From Takakia lepidozioides (taxonomy: Eukaryota; Streptophyta; Takakiopsida; Takakiales; Takakiaceae), in assembly GCA_030704615.1 (NCBI GenBank), contig CM060734.1, forward strand, positions 43,416,042-43,480,041: a DNA stretch of 64,000 nt, given 5' to 3'. This document shows, piece after piece, positions 11,407-22,629 of this stretch. The notes under the pieces were generated by a model. The model worked only from the letters and a program-made list of their open reading frames with translations. It had not been told where the DNA came from and made no database searches. The position numbers were made by a program, and so were the translations under genes. How positions within the stretch are numbered: the first letter of the stretch is position 1; the number at the start of each line of letters is the position of its first letter.

Positions 11407-11611
11407 GTGAGCAGCACAAAAGAGAGGAGAGAGAGAGAGAAGGACAGAGATGGACAAAGAGAGAGAGAGAGTGAGAGGGAGAGATCAGGAAACAAAAAGA
11501 AAAAAAAGAAGGTGGGAGGGGGGGGGTGGGGAAGTCACTCCCCCCCCCACCTTTTTGTTTTTTCTTTGTTGCCCCCTCTCTCCCTCTGTCTCCCTCTCTC
11601 CTGGGATGCCT
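11407..11611 (+). repeat. 2.9-kb tandem repeat, truncated unit 3
   Basis: Only the first 200 bp of a third unit is present: the GTGAGCAGCAC start, purine-rich arm, G-tract/C-tract palindrome and the CCCCCTCTCTCCCTCTGTC arm. Similarity then stops, which marks the right end of the array. Confidence 0.75.
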
Positions 11612-11739
11612 ACAATACTGCTGCATTTATTAGGCATTCATAAAGAAAACGAGATGGAAACATAGGATCATCTATCTCACCACAATTTTTGCTTGATCCA
11701 TTTCATAATATTTATGATATATATATATATATATATATA

Positions 11740-12283
11740 CCGTCCCTGGACAACCATTTAGGCTATAATTAATTCAAAATGAAAGTGCCTAACCAATTCT
11801 GTGATTTTTTTCAGATTTTGGCCTAATTGTTCGGAAACTATGGGACCAAAGTGCCTAATGCCCAAAAATTCCAGCAAAGAACTTGCAAGCCTCTTCTCAT
11901 GTTGTTTGTAATAAGATCAAAATTTCATTGACAAAAATCAATACAAATATATGCATGCGGAAATAACTTCCTACAAATCGCAAACTATTTGAGATAGCTC
12001 CATGTAACTTCGAAAGGCCCTTGCATGGACTCCACAATGTCATCATATTAGGGTTTCAAAGGAAATGAAAGGTAGCTGGAGCCTGGAAGGGCCCATGGGC
12101 ATTGGGTGTTGTAATTTTATTCTTAAGAAAATAAATGTTTTCTCTTCTCATGTGCCTAATTCTAAGAAATTATAGCATGAAGATGCCTAATGTGAGAAAT
12201 GGTTTTCAAAAAGTGCCTAATTTGCTGATTGATTGAATTTATTATTAGGCGCAAAAATGCCTAAAACGGTTGTCCACGGACGG
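11740..12283. mobile_element. MITE with TA target duplication
   Basis: Terminal inverted repeats CCGTCCCTGGACAACC (left) and the complement of GGTTGTCCACGGACGG (right) match with one mismatch over 16 bp, and similarity continues into AGGC. The 544-bp element is flanked by TA on both sides and the left flank is an (AT)n tract. The interior carries several GTGCCTAAT-type sub-repeats and no ORF. TA flanks suggest a Tc1/mariner-type element, but the family is not certain. Confidence 0.7.
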
Positions 12284-12685
12284 TATTGTTAAGAGAGCAA
12301 TATCAAAAGAATAACCTCATATTGTAATGATATCCTTAATTTTCATTAGGGAGTAGTGGAAGCAAGTTCAATACCATTTGAAACAAAGACAAACAATTGT
12401 GCATGCAAGACCATAGTTGCGCAAAATGACGTGATGTGGCGTTAACATGTTAACGCAAAAATCGACTTTATGGTATGTAATTTTTTCTTAATTTTAATTT
12501 CTATATCACGTTGGTAACCATGTGGGCTGCACACTAGCGGCTTCAAAATAATATTATAATTTAAAAATGAGATATATGTATATATATATGTATATATATA
12601 TGTATGTGAGGCCGCCAATACTTGCGGTTCCCCAACAAAAGACTAAAATAGAAGAAAAAAACAAAAGAAAAATGGGGAACGTTAA
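12284..12685. other. Intergenic sequence, no gene seen
   Basis: AT-rich DNA between the TA-flanked MITE and the piggyBac element. It contains a short ATATGT-type microsatellite (about 12570-12606). Nothing else was recognised. Confidence 0.4.
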
Positions 12686-12699
12686 CCCCTAAACGACGA

Positions 12700-12720
12700 G
12701 CCGACCCGAATCGGGTCGGC
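12700..12720. repeat. piggyBac left-end hairpin
   Basis: GCCGACCCGA and TCGGGTCGGC form a perfect 10-bp stem around a single A, immediately inside the left terminal repeat. It is likely part of the transposase-binding region. Confidence 0.7.
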
Positions 12721-13219
12721 CTGATTTTTCATCCATCCGTAGCAAGCACGGATGAAGTCCGATGAACGAGCGGCTTGAACGAAAAATGTAGTGCGGAACG
12801 AGCTGCACACACAGGTCTTTATGGCGCCCCCAACTCCGCCGTCAGGAATTTTTTGAAGTTTGGAAATTGCAGGATTTTGGGTGGAGGAGGGGGCACGGCA
12901 GTTGACCGTCGACTTGGCAGGTGGCAGCGGCCACGTGGGTGGGATTTTGCAGGGGGGGGGGGGTGGCAAGCAGGGGTGATGAGGCACGGGGTGCATGGGC
13001 ACCCGCCATGATGGCACCGCCCGACCCTGTCTTTTGCGCGCGTTTTGGCAACTCGACCTTCTTCTTCACAGCTCCCTGCCAGCTCCATCCCGCATGCATT
13101 TTGTGGCTTGTGTTTGTGTGCGACAGCATTTTGCGTTGGCACAAGGCCTTATTGATTTCTGGCTACCTGGGTACCCAACCCACAATTGCTGAGGGTTAGA
13201 GGCGGGTGGCGCGTCTGCA

Positions 13220-13520
13220 CATTCATGAATTCGCAGGCTGGGGGGAGGCATTCTGTAGGCTCTGTCGTTGAAGCTAAGTCCCCTTAGCTTGTTGCTTGTC
13301 TGTGTTCTCTGATATGCTTTGCCGCCTCTGTTGAATGTCCTTCAGTGCGTTCGTTTAGGGCGCTGATGCGCATTCATGAATTCGTAGGCTGGGGGGAGGC
13401 AGTGTGCAGGCTCTCTCATTTATGCTAAGTGCCCTTAGCTTGTTGCTTCTTTGTGTCTTGGGATATGGCTGCCGCCTCTGTTGAATGAGCTTTAGTGCAT
13501 TCGTTTAGGGTGCTGCAGCG
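13220..13520 (+). repeat. 151-bp direct tandem repeat
   Basis: Two copies of a unit beginning CATTCATGAATTCG (13220 and 13371) and ending in a GTTTAGGG segment. Both hold the same CTTAGCTTGTTGCTT and GCCGCCTCTGTTGAATG blocks. It lies in the 5' part of the piggyBac element, upstream of the transposase frames, and could be promoter duplication. Confidence 0.75.
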
Positions 13521-14100
13521 CTTTATGCCTTGGCGGCCGTTGGTGTCATTTATGCATTCTGTGTCTCCTCATTTGCATTGCTTGTACTTAGGGGGGTTTA
13601 TAGGGTCTGGGCGCAGGATGCTATGGGTCACAAGCACAAGGTGTGTGATGCCTTGGAGCCACCAACACCTCCGCTGCAGTATAAGAGGGCTGTTGAGGTG
13701 GTCACTCAGTGGGCGTTGATTGAGCAGCACTGTACTGAGGGGCAATTGAGGGACATTTTGGGTTTGCTGTGCATTTAGAAGGCATGTTAGTTTGATTTTG
13801 GGGTGGAAAGAGAGAAGGGAGGAAGGTGACAAAGAGGGCTTTAGTGAGGTTGTGAATGCTGTGCTTAGAGAGGACGTCTGGTCAGATGAGGACAGTCAAA
13901 CAAATGAGGGATGCAGCGCGCCAGAAGCGGGAAAGGCCTGCAGGCAAGGAGAATTCGCCTCCTCATCGACCACCTGTGAGGAGAAGAACTATGAGAAGAA
14001 GGAGTGATGCGGGGTGCATAGTGGGCGGTAGCGCACAAATGCAATTCACCGCGGGTAACTGTGCGCCTCCCGCTAACCCCTACAGGTCTCCTCTGCGTCA

Positions 14101-15838
14101 TTGTCTTTCAATTTGCAAGGCTCTTCCCATGTGGGGCCCAATTTGGATGCTAATGGTTTAGACTTGTTGGATTGTGGAAATGGGGATGTGGAGATGGGGC
14201 TTATGGAGGGATATGAGGGCGATTCATGTGAGGAAATGGACTGGGAGAGTGGTGGGCCTGCCGAGGAGGTTGATGAGGTGAGTGAAGAGCCTTTTGCAGC
14301 TTTGTTCGCTCCTGCAAGTTGGGAGTGCAGAGAAACTACCTTCTGCAATGATAGAGAAAAATTCACTGGTCCCCCACCTGGGCCCATGCTGCGGCTGATT
14401 TTTGGTTCCCCTGTGGAATTGTTTTTCAAGTTGTTCTGGTCCCAAGCAACCCTGCTACGAATTTGTCGAGAGACCAATCGTTACGCGGCGGAGAGGGTGA
14501 ACTCGAGGTGGTGCTTCTTGGAGGCCATTGGTTGTGCCAGAGCTACTCGCCTGGCCTGGTGTGTGTTTGTTCATGGGGATAAAGAGGCTGCCAAACAGCC
14601 GCTACTACTGGCAGTAGAGTGAGGTATTCTTTGCATGCCCTGTCATCAGGAAGGTCATGACAAGAGATCATTATGAAGCAATCTTACGTTGCTTGCATTT
14701 GGTGGATAACTCGACGTTGGTGTCTGATCGTAGCAGTCCTGCGTTTGACAAAATTGGGAAAGTGAGATGGGCATGTGAAGACATTGCCAGTGCCTACAAA
14801 CGGCATTGGAACCTGCACAAATTGTTGACAGTTGACAAGATTATGATAAGGTACAAGGGTAAGTATTGTGCTATACGGCAGTATATGCCTAAAAAGCCAT
14901 GCAAGTGGGGCATCAAAGTGTGGGCCCTTGCAGACACAGTCAGTAGCTATGTGTATGATTTTGATGTCTACTGTGGCAAGAATGGGGGCCCCGAGGGCAT
15001 TAGGAAGAAGTCTGGCAAAGGTGAAGGATATGATGTGGTTTGGAGGCTAGTGTCTCCATTGCATGGACTTGGCCATGTGGTGGTGACTGACAATTACTTC
15101 ACATCACCAAGGTTGCTGTATGACATGGCTTTGCTTGGGACATGGGCCACTGGCACTGTCAGGGTCAATAGAAAGGGATTGCCTCCTTCCTTGACGCGCT
15201 TGTCCAAGTCCAAGATTGCCAAGCAATGGGACACATGGTGGCATATGCACCGCAACCGACAAGTTGCTGCTTGTTTGTGGTGGGATAAGAAAGGCGTGTT
15301 CATGGTGTCATCCGTATCTCGGCCAGCATCTGGTCTGAAGTCACCTGTGACGGTGCGAAGGTTTGTGGGGAATGTGAGGGTGCAGGTGCCTTCTGTTCCA
15401 ATGCATGTTCAATACCAAACTTACATGCGTGGTGTAGATGTACAAGACCAGATGCGAGTTGCATACAACATGCAGCTGAAGAATCATAAATGGTGGTATA
15501 GAGTGTTTTTTTTCCTTTTGGACACCACGATTGTCAATTCTTACATCTTGCATGTCTATCACATGCGAGCGAGGGGGTTGCGTCCCCTGACCCATCTGGA
15601 GTTCTCGTTGGCCTTGGCACACGCCCTTACAACTCCTAGCAGGCTGCATGTGCGTCCGGTTCGTGCATCCATGTTGGCGACAGAGCCTGCCCGCTGGCAT
15701 TCCTCTTTGCACAGCCCGCTTCGTTGTGTGTGCATCCGCTGTGGGTTGCGTACCCACTACTTCTGTCCCCAATGCGAGGATGCATTCATGTGTCTTGGCA
15801 ATTGTTGGCGTGAGGCACATCAACTCCGGGGTCGATGA
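14101..15838 (+). pseudogene. piggyBac transposase (DDE_Tnp_1_7), one frameshift and one nonsense codon
   Basis: The product would cut and paste the element at TTAA. The N-terminal part (14101-14622) has an acidic leader, the FTGPPPGP box and SPVELFFKLFWSQ...ETNRYA. At about 14540-14575 the frame changes. The new frame reads LPNSRYYWQ, then an amber codon, then continues through 14657-15838. The three catalytic aspartates are all kept: VDKIMIRYKG, VTDNYFTS and RGVDVQDQM. The C terminus has a Cys-rich zinc-binding domain (CIRCG, THYFCPQCEDAFMCLGNC). The catalytic part is therefore intact but the N-terminal connection is broken. The start is uncertain because earlier frames (13530-13778) might also belong to the gene. 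Confidence 0.88.
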
Positions 15839-15840
15839 AC

Positions 15841-15846
15841 ATGTGG

Positions 15847-15877
<31 letters not shown>

Positions 15878-15965
15878 GGAACCGCATCTGCAGGTGTTTG
15901 ATGCTGCTATGCTGGCCTCAGGACATGGCGGATAGAGTGTGTGGGTGGGTGTGTGTGTGTGTGGG
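15841..15965. repeat. GT microsatellite
   Basis: (GT)n runs directly after the transposase stop (about 15844-15872) and again near 15936-15962, inside the piggyBac element. Confidence 0.8.
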
Positions 15966-16929
15966 GGGAATTGTCTGCATATGAGGGCAGATCAGGGGGT
16001 TCGATCCCCCCTCAGTTCAGTATGTAAACTTGCTTGTCGGGCTTGTCCCATGTCTGCTGAGTTCACCGTGTCTGGTGGTAGTTGACAAGTCCACAAAGAA
16101 GGAACCCGACAGTTAGAGTCGGGTGCTTGTGAGGCCCTCCCCAAAACGCTGAGGAACATCGGGACGGTTCGAATGAGCTGGCCCTGGCAAATAATGGGAA
16201 ACCTCGACGTGGCCCGGAAAACGTCGCCGGATTCAAGCGAAATTCCGGCCACCGATTGCCTGACATGGAGGAGGTCGGAAATTTCACAAAATCCCACATC
16301 CCAAATGCAATTTAGGGTATTTTTGGGAAATTCTTGGGTAGGCTTGTGTAATTCTTGGCCTATGAGGGAGTGACCGTTGGAATTCCTAATTGAAGGAGAA
16401 TTTGGGGTCCCAATTGGGCTTATACCATTTCCTTTGCAAATTGTCTTTTTGGACCCCCATTCCAGTCACATACAAAGCACCCCCCCTTTAATTTTGGCAG
16501 ATTGGAGTGAAATTTGGTGTGCTGGTTTGGGATTGTGCACTTCATAGGAATATAGAACTTTTTCTCCCAGGATAATTTGGGATCATGGATAATTTGCTTG
16601 GTCAAACATGAACTTTTGCTTTGTTTTTTTCCATTTTCCAAAAAATGCACCATCTTCAAATGTTATAATCTCCAAAGACTCCCTGTTGGTAGGGGTGTGT
16701 GTCGCGGCCCTTTGCCTTGAGGGCAGGGGGTCGGGACACAAGAGGGGAGTCTCCCCAAATTTGGGGGGCTTGTGCATCTGATAGGTAGGAAGCAGTTTGT
16801 ACGGTTCATCCACGTGGATGAACATTAATGGGCAGGTAGCCGTTGACGTGTGGGGCTAGGTCCCGGAATTGTCCAAAAACCCAAAAACACCTCTCGTCCT
16901 TTAGGGGTTAAATTTGGTGGTCTCCAATT

Positions 16930-18235
16930 GTTTGAATATAAATGGGGACCATTAGTCCCCACCGGTCCGAGAAAAACATTGGAATTTTAGAAACAACATT
17001 GAGAAAATAAAAAAGGGCACCGCTCCGGATAGCCGTCCTAGCTATAACATTAAGATATAGACGTATAGAATGTAAAATAATAAAACACGAAAATACAAAT
17101 AGGACCGCACTAGCCCTGGCAGTCCCCAACATAAATACAGAAACTAAAAATATAATTAATAGAACATATTAATATTATTTAATAAATATATATTAAGTTA
17201 AAATTATTAAAAACAAATAAATATTAAATATAAAAACAATGTGTAGGAAAATAAATTGAACGAGTCCTGGTCCCAGTATGATTTTTGAATAAAAAAAATA
17301 AAAATGAGGGAAAAATATTATTTTCCATCAAAAAAAGAGAAAAGAAAACAAGTAAATGGGGACCACCAGCCTAGCGGTCCCCAACATGATATTAGAGCAA
17401 CCCCACCCTACACTGAACCCAACACGCCAATGGAATATGAGGGTATGGTGGGCGGAAACGTCCCCACCCATGCACTGAACCCTATATCCCATGAAAAGCG
17501 GGCACTGAATATCGTTCCGTGCACAGAACCCGAGTGCTGTATTCAGTGCCCAGAATACGCCCTTGAATCCAAGTCAACGTGACCAAGCGCTTGCCTGTCA
17601 GCATCTTGGTGGAGACCTCGCCCCTTCCGACCAATGGGAGGCGAGGTGCGCACGGATAGAGTGGGCGATTCAGGGACAAGGGTGTGCGCGAGTCGGGCTG
17701 CCGCGCCACAGAACCCAGCATGCCCTAAATCGATGACCCTATCTTTGGCGTTACAGGGAGTTTTTCGGGCTCAAGGTTGGAGATGCTCTTAGCATTAAAG
17801 GTATAAAGAATTAAAAACAGATTAAATTAGTATAAATGGGGACCGCCAGCCTTGACTAGAACATTAGGATCACAAAATTGAGTATTAGAAAACATTTTGA
17901 TATTTTATATAAATATTAAATAAAATTTTAAAATGAGGATCCTCCTTCCCCAATAACATAAAAATAAAAATATGATCTATTAATAACATATTAAAGTTTT
18001 TGAATATTTTTAAAAATAAAATCGGGGATCACCTGCCGTATAAATAGGGACTGCCCCAATACAACATTAGAAATAAACATATGAAAAAAACATATGTGTG
18101 GACCACTAGATCTGGAGCCTCGAGGTTTTCAACATAGTATTAGAATTTAGAATATGAATAAAACATATTAATAAAAAAAGGTAAATAGGGACTGCTTCAG
18201 CCCTAGCGGTCTTCAATATAATAGTTGAATTAACC
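16930..18235. repeat. AT-rich array of palindromic GGGACCGC...GCGGTCCC boxes
   Basis: A box of about 45 bp, roughly AAATGGGGACC, a short GC-rich core, GCGGTCCCC and AACATAATATTAGA, recurs near 16935, 17095, 17355, 17832, 18020-18060, 18105 and 18190. The boxes are separated by AT-rich spacers of 100-250 bp. The box is itself an inverted repeat. One spacer is split by the Harbinger-type MITE at 17395-17788. A related box stands at about 12605-12640. No coding potential. Confidence 0.6.
17395..17788. mobile_element. PIF/Harbinger-type MITE with TTA target duplication
   Basis: A 394-bp GC-rich element starting GAGCAACCCCACCC and ending GGTTGGAGATGCTC, flanked by TTA on both sides (17392-17394 and 17789-17791). 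The GAGCATCTCCAACC-type terminus and 3-bp TTA duplication are typical of plant Harbinger-type MITEs. It contrasts sharply with the AT-rich surroundings and has no ORF of note. Confidence 0.75.
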
Positions 18236-19780
18236 AATGTTGGTATGGTATAGGTATCATAACCGAGTATCAAGTATCAACCGTGGTGTCAAGGACCAGA
18301 CCAGCCTGGTCCTAGATTAATCTACATACCCAGGGCGACACCATTGCTTGGCTTAGGGTAGGGTTTATGAGAACAGACGAATACCATAATGGTATGGTGT
18401 TCAGGGCTAGGGTTTACTGTTGATACTCCTTGCAAGCGTTTCGCAACCCTTCTTCGACTGGTGCCAATTCTTGTTGATGGGAAGTAGGAAAGAGTGTTAT
18501 GGCGGCCATTTCGCAGCTTAGGGGGTAGGTGGATTGTTGGGCGAACAATCAAGGCTTGAATCAAGCCTGTGCTACCAGAACTATCCACAATGTTCATTTT
18601 CAACCAGAGTGCAAGTAGGAGATCATTTTCCAATTGTCCACCCTCTTGTAGCAATGGTTGTGATTTGTACAGGCCATGTGAATCGTTTTTTTTTGTCTTG
18701 TATATGAAATTCCGTTACATAGTAGAAGCAGAAAGTTTGATTCCCATGTGCAGTTCATGTACGATGCACTCATGAAGTGTTTTTTAAGTGAATTGAAGCC
18801 TTGTTTTTTTTTTGTTTTTTTCTTAAGGGGGATAGAGGCCCTTTCAATCAAATTAAATAAAAGTAGAGTCATATCGGTGGAAAAACCAGTGCAGAGGCCG
18901 CCTTGTTTGATACTAGATCCCAATATTTATACCAGCTGATATTACTTGAGCACATTTGTATTGATACCATTGCTTAAGTGATTAAAATAGTGATGTGGGT
19001 AGTACCACCATGCTAACAGACAAGCCAAAACAAGTCGAGGTCCCAAATGAGCGTCCCAAGTGAAATGAATGAGGTGAGAAGTTAATTAATCTTTGTTTAG
19101 CTTGGCTCCGTTGTTTTGGCATCTACGGCACTCTCGGATATCGCAACCAATTACATTGCTAGTACCAAAGGATATCAATTCAGCTTTAAAGCGGCTTATC
19201 ATATCATGTATAAAATTTTAGGATGTCCATGAAAATATTACATAATCTTGCCACTTTGGTTTAATGGATACATATATATAATAATTATTAATTTTATTAC
19301 AGCATTGTTTCCAATCATCCTAAAGGTTTTCTTGGGGGTTCTGTGCACACGTGGAATGGGTTGACACGTCTTCCTCTTGCAAACTCAGATTTGCGAACAA
19401 GTTTGTTTCTACGAAGAGAATAAATGATAAATATATTATAAAAATTACTGAGGTTATGATGCTATTTTCCAGATTTAGTAGGCTATCCACAATAAACATA
19501 CCGAATATGTGCCGATTATTCCTGCCCATTGTGTGTTATTGGGATGCTGTTCCTATCGCTATTCTTATCTCTAAGTTAATGCCTAGATTTGAGGGATGGG
19601 AGAGAACTCCGGCGGTAGCTGGCGTAACTACAGGCCCTTGCACCTTGCGGCTACTGCCCCCTGTCGGGGGTGGACTCTATGAAAATGGAACGGAGGTATG
19701 AGGGATATATAGTCTCAACATAGACATTGTGAAGAAGAACCCTGATGTATAATTAGAACTTATCATATAAAACGTAACGG
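18236..19780. other. Intergenic sequence with one unassigned ORF
   Basis: A minus-strand frame at 18322-18654 (110 residues) was examined. It has no recognisable motif and no supporting neighbours, so I do not call it a gene. The remainder is AT-rich with short T runs. No tRNA, rRNA or transposon ends were seen. Confidence 0.4.
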
Positions 19781-19785
19781 TTTGT

Positions 19786-19925
19786 TGGATCTGTCCCTTC
19801 AGGGCAGAGACTTTGCATCAGGTTGAAGTCAATGGAGAAATGTGGTCAATGGACCTTACACCCTGTCAAGAGTATGATTGGTCTAAAAAAGCTCTTAAGT
19901 ATAAACTGTTTGCGGCTTGTTTGAC
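19786..19925 (+). repeat. Dispersed repeat, copy 1
   Basis: The block with CAATGGAGAAA...GACCTTACACC and CAAGAGTATGATTGGTCTAA followed by AAAAGCTC is nearly identical to 32103-32215. In the second copy it adjoins a tRNA-like SINE head in opposite orientation. Family unknown. Confidence 0.65.
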
Positions 19926-20343
19926 CTTAAAGGACTAGCTAACTTCTTCCACTTTTGCAAAAAAACAATATATATCTTGACTAAACTAGCCCTATCTTCT
20001 TATCCCGATCCCCCCATCCATCCACATGGCCCACTTAATCTTTTTTATCTCCCAGATTTCTGAGTCCATGCAAAAGTGACCGTTGAATTTACTGCCCACC
20101 TACCCACTCTATTACCTCAAGAATGTTTAGCCATATCCAACTGCCAAATTAGAAGATTATAATATTCAGATGTTGCCGAAAAAGAATCCTTCCTAGAAAT
20201 GAAGAAATTTGCCAAATTTGGGCAATGTCTTCGTTGCATGATATGAGAGTCTTGGGAATCTTCTACCTCACATGATAACACACCTTCCCTGAAATTTCCA
20301 CTTTTTTCTGACCTGTTTTGCGTGGGCTGCTTTGTACTCACAA

Positions 20344-20375
<32 letters not shown>

Positions 20376-21645
20376 TCAAAAAACCCAATTTGCAGCAGGC
20401 AGGCCAACATCTGGGCTTGCGAAAATTACGTAGGACAAATCTACCGTCCAATTTACAATCGCAGTGGTCCATGTCATACTTTCATGCAAAGGTTGTTGTA
20501 GAAATATTTTCAATCCAACCGGGCAATATTTTAGGCTATTTTGGGGCCCTGCCCCATACTTCCCAGCCCAACCTATTTAGCCTGGAGCCCTACTATATAT
20601 CCTACTCTAGCCCTTGTACGTGGGTTTTGGAGACCTTTCACCACCCGCCCTTTGCTCATTGAGGCGATGACTTGGGCTTGTGGACACCGCCATTGGGGCA
20701 TAACCCTTTGAGAACTGTTGCTCAAGTTTGGTGTCACCCCTCCCGGCACCTTTATGGCTACCTTGCCCCCCAACCTTCACATTGTCCTAGGGTGCTGAAT
20801 GTCAAGAGCCCTCCATGTGCTTATGACCAAGCCTACCTTGCCGGGTCCTTGAGGGGCTACCATGCAGGCTGCTGCGCATTGATGGGGCATTGGGATGAGA
20901 GTGGGCTAGCCGTCCTTCCGGTAGAAACCCTTTCCATAACCTGATCGACTCAGCAAAAACATGCCAAAAAAGCTGAGTTAGCCTCAGATTGGGGGATCTT
21001 ACTCCATGTATAATATGTTTTTTCGAAGATTGGCCATTGCCTTTGTGTATAAAAACATTTTCCTATCTAATGAGCCAAAAATGACTCAAATCGGAGTCAA
21101 TCCTCATAAGAACTGGATGGTTCAAGAAACCTGACCTAAAACAAACATATCTATGTCAGAAGCCTCGGCAATAACCTTGACTCAATCCAAAAAATGAAAG
21201 AATGTCCTCTTTATGCCCTAAATTATTCTTGGATGTGGGTATTGCACAGAATCCTGTAAGCACATCGGGGATGTAATTGGACGACAAACAAGTTGTTAAG
21301 CTTGCAGTGATCCTAACGATAGCTTTCAAGAATGGGGATCCCTTGATTCTAAGTGAAGAGTTAGTCTCGTGGGGACGGTAAGATCACAAACATCATTGAT
21401 GTTATGCGTCGCACATCCTACGGGGTTATCACGAGTCACAATCAAGAATGTACAAAGAATGCCATGCGGTGAATCCGTCTTAGCGCTTCGGTTCTCTCCA
21501 TTTTGGTGGCATGCTCCAACGGATTTGTCAATGGCGGACCAACTCTGGTATGCTCTTCGGCAACAATTGACCGGCGGACTGCTCAATACTACTGATTAAT
21601 AAACGTCCAATTATTTGAAACAAAAGGACTATAGCTGGTCTATAT
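19926..21645. other. Intergenic sequence, nothing recognised except the G run
   Basis: Several open frames exist on both strands but none shows a domain or homologous support. A 29-G homopolymer lies at 20347-20375. Confidence 0.35.
20347..20375 (+). repeat. 29-nt G homopolymer in a short hairpin
   Basis: A run of 29 G, preceded by CAAATT and followed by TCAAAAAACCCAATTTG, so short complementary sequences bracket it. It is either a real quadruplex-prone tract or an assembly length estimate. Confidence 0.8.
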
Positions 21646-22221
21646 CAGTGTTGGGCGGGTATAGGACTTTTAGCATACCCGCCGGCTCCGGTTATCTTCA
21701 CTTTAAAAAAAAAAAAAACTTAGGAGGGATGGTGGCCTCGATAAACTTTATAGAAGTGGACATAAAAAGGTCCAAGGAGTACAAAGATTGATCGGTGGAA
21801 AAAATAACCACCAGGGAGGCCGTGGAGGGGAAACTACCCCCTCACCAGACGACATAAAACAAGCTAAAGCTTAGAGGGAAACTTCCCTGAAATAGATGAT
21901 CGAGTAAGGTAGTAGCAGATAAGAAGAACGGCAGATTAGGAGAAAGATGCTAAGAAGATGTAGAGACTTTTTTTATTTCTATATCCTCCAGATATGCATA
22001 GTGGACTTTAAGACAATGACAGATCTGGGTATGCATCCGCTTATTGATTTTGGGGCGGGTACTGGTGAGTATCGGCAGGGTATCAAGGAATACTAGGCCG
22101 TGTATGGAATCTTTTCTTGACATCTTCATACCCGCCGGTGCCGGATACCAGCTTACAATTGGTTCTCCATCTGGATATGCATATTGATGCCCGCTGGTTA
22201 TCCTATACCCGTCCAACACTA
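21646..22221. mobile_element. hAT-like MITE remnant
   Basis: The left end CAGTGTTGGGCGGGTATAGG and the right end, complement AGTGTTGGACGGGTATAGG, form inverted repeats. The interior repeats CCCGCC, GGTGCCGGATACC and similar end-like motifs. No 8-bp target duplication is visible, so one border may have decayed. The termini resemble the element at 45729-46517, which has a clear duplication. Confidence 0.55.
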
Positions 22222-22229
22222 CATGTGTC

Positions 22230-22410
22230 AGTTGACGACAACCAAGTTGTAGTGGGGCACATACCACCTCGGAAGTGGTTGTGGGTTCAACCCACCAATT
22301 GGAGTCACAAAGGTGTCCAGTGTCCACCTTCCTAGCGGATGGCAGTAATTCTTCGGGGTCAAGAGACACCATAATTTGACACTTCCTTATGGAGGCGTCA
22401 TATATAATAT
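22230..22410 (+). repeat. tRNA-derived SINE, family 1
   Basis: The head with ACAACCAAGTTGTAGTGGGG, the B-box-like TGGGTTCAACCCACC and the tail GGAGGCGTCATATATAATA match the SINE at 47858-47992. The A box is eroded. It abuts the hAT-like remnant. Confidence 0.6.
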
Positions 22411-22424
22411 GTTACTTTAAAAAA

Positions 22425-22545
22425 AAAAATGAAACCTGGAGCGACTGCTCACAATTCAGGCCCTTGAGGAGGGGGAAAATTTTGACCCCCTTTCAGATAA
22501 GCCATTAGGCACACACCACCAGACAAATGTTGGTTGGTTATCATT
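22425..22545 (-). repeat. SINE family 2 fragment
   Basis: The body sequence GAGCGACTGCTCACAATTCAGGC and following CCCTTTCAGATAAGCC matches the corresponding part of the SINE at 44930-45125. The tRNA-like head is missing or diverged. Confidence 0.5.
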
Positions 22546-22629
22546 TTTTTTCAAAGCTCATGAGCTTTAGGTTATATAAGTTGACTCACACAATAATAAC
22601 CTCGGGTTCTAGGTGAAATATGCAAAGAA

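Larger units (their letters stand above)
12686..16907 (+). mobile_element. piggyBac-type DNA transposon, complete ends
   Basis: The left end CCCCTAAACGACGAG (12686-12700) and right end, complement CCCCTAAAGGACGAG (16893-16907), form 15-bp inverted repeats with one mismatch. Both are bordered by TTAA (12682-12685 and 16908-16911), the hallmark piggyBac target duplication. Just inside the left end is a 10-bp-arm hairpin (12700-12720), then CATCCGT...ACGGATG. Inside the right end lies GTTCATCCACGTGGATGAAC (16804-16823). The transposase gene is in the middle. The element is 4.2 kb, longer than compact piggyBacs, with non-coding DNA on both sides of the gene and a 151-bp tandem duplication at 13220-13520. 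Confidence 0.88.

Noticed and set aside
13530-13778. 82-residue ORF before the piggyBac transposase, possibly a separate gene
   Set aside because: No motif recognised; it may be the 5' part of the transposase region or chance. Not enough to call a gene.
18322-18654. 110-residue minus-strand ORF
   Set aside because: No domain, no start-context or neighbour support, and it lies in repeat-rich DNA.
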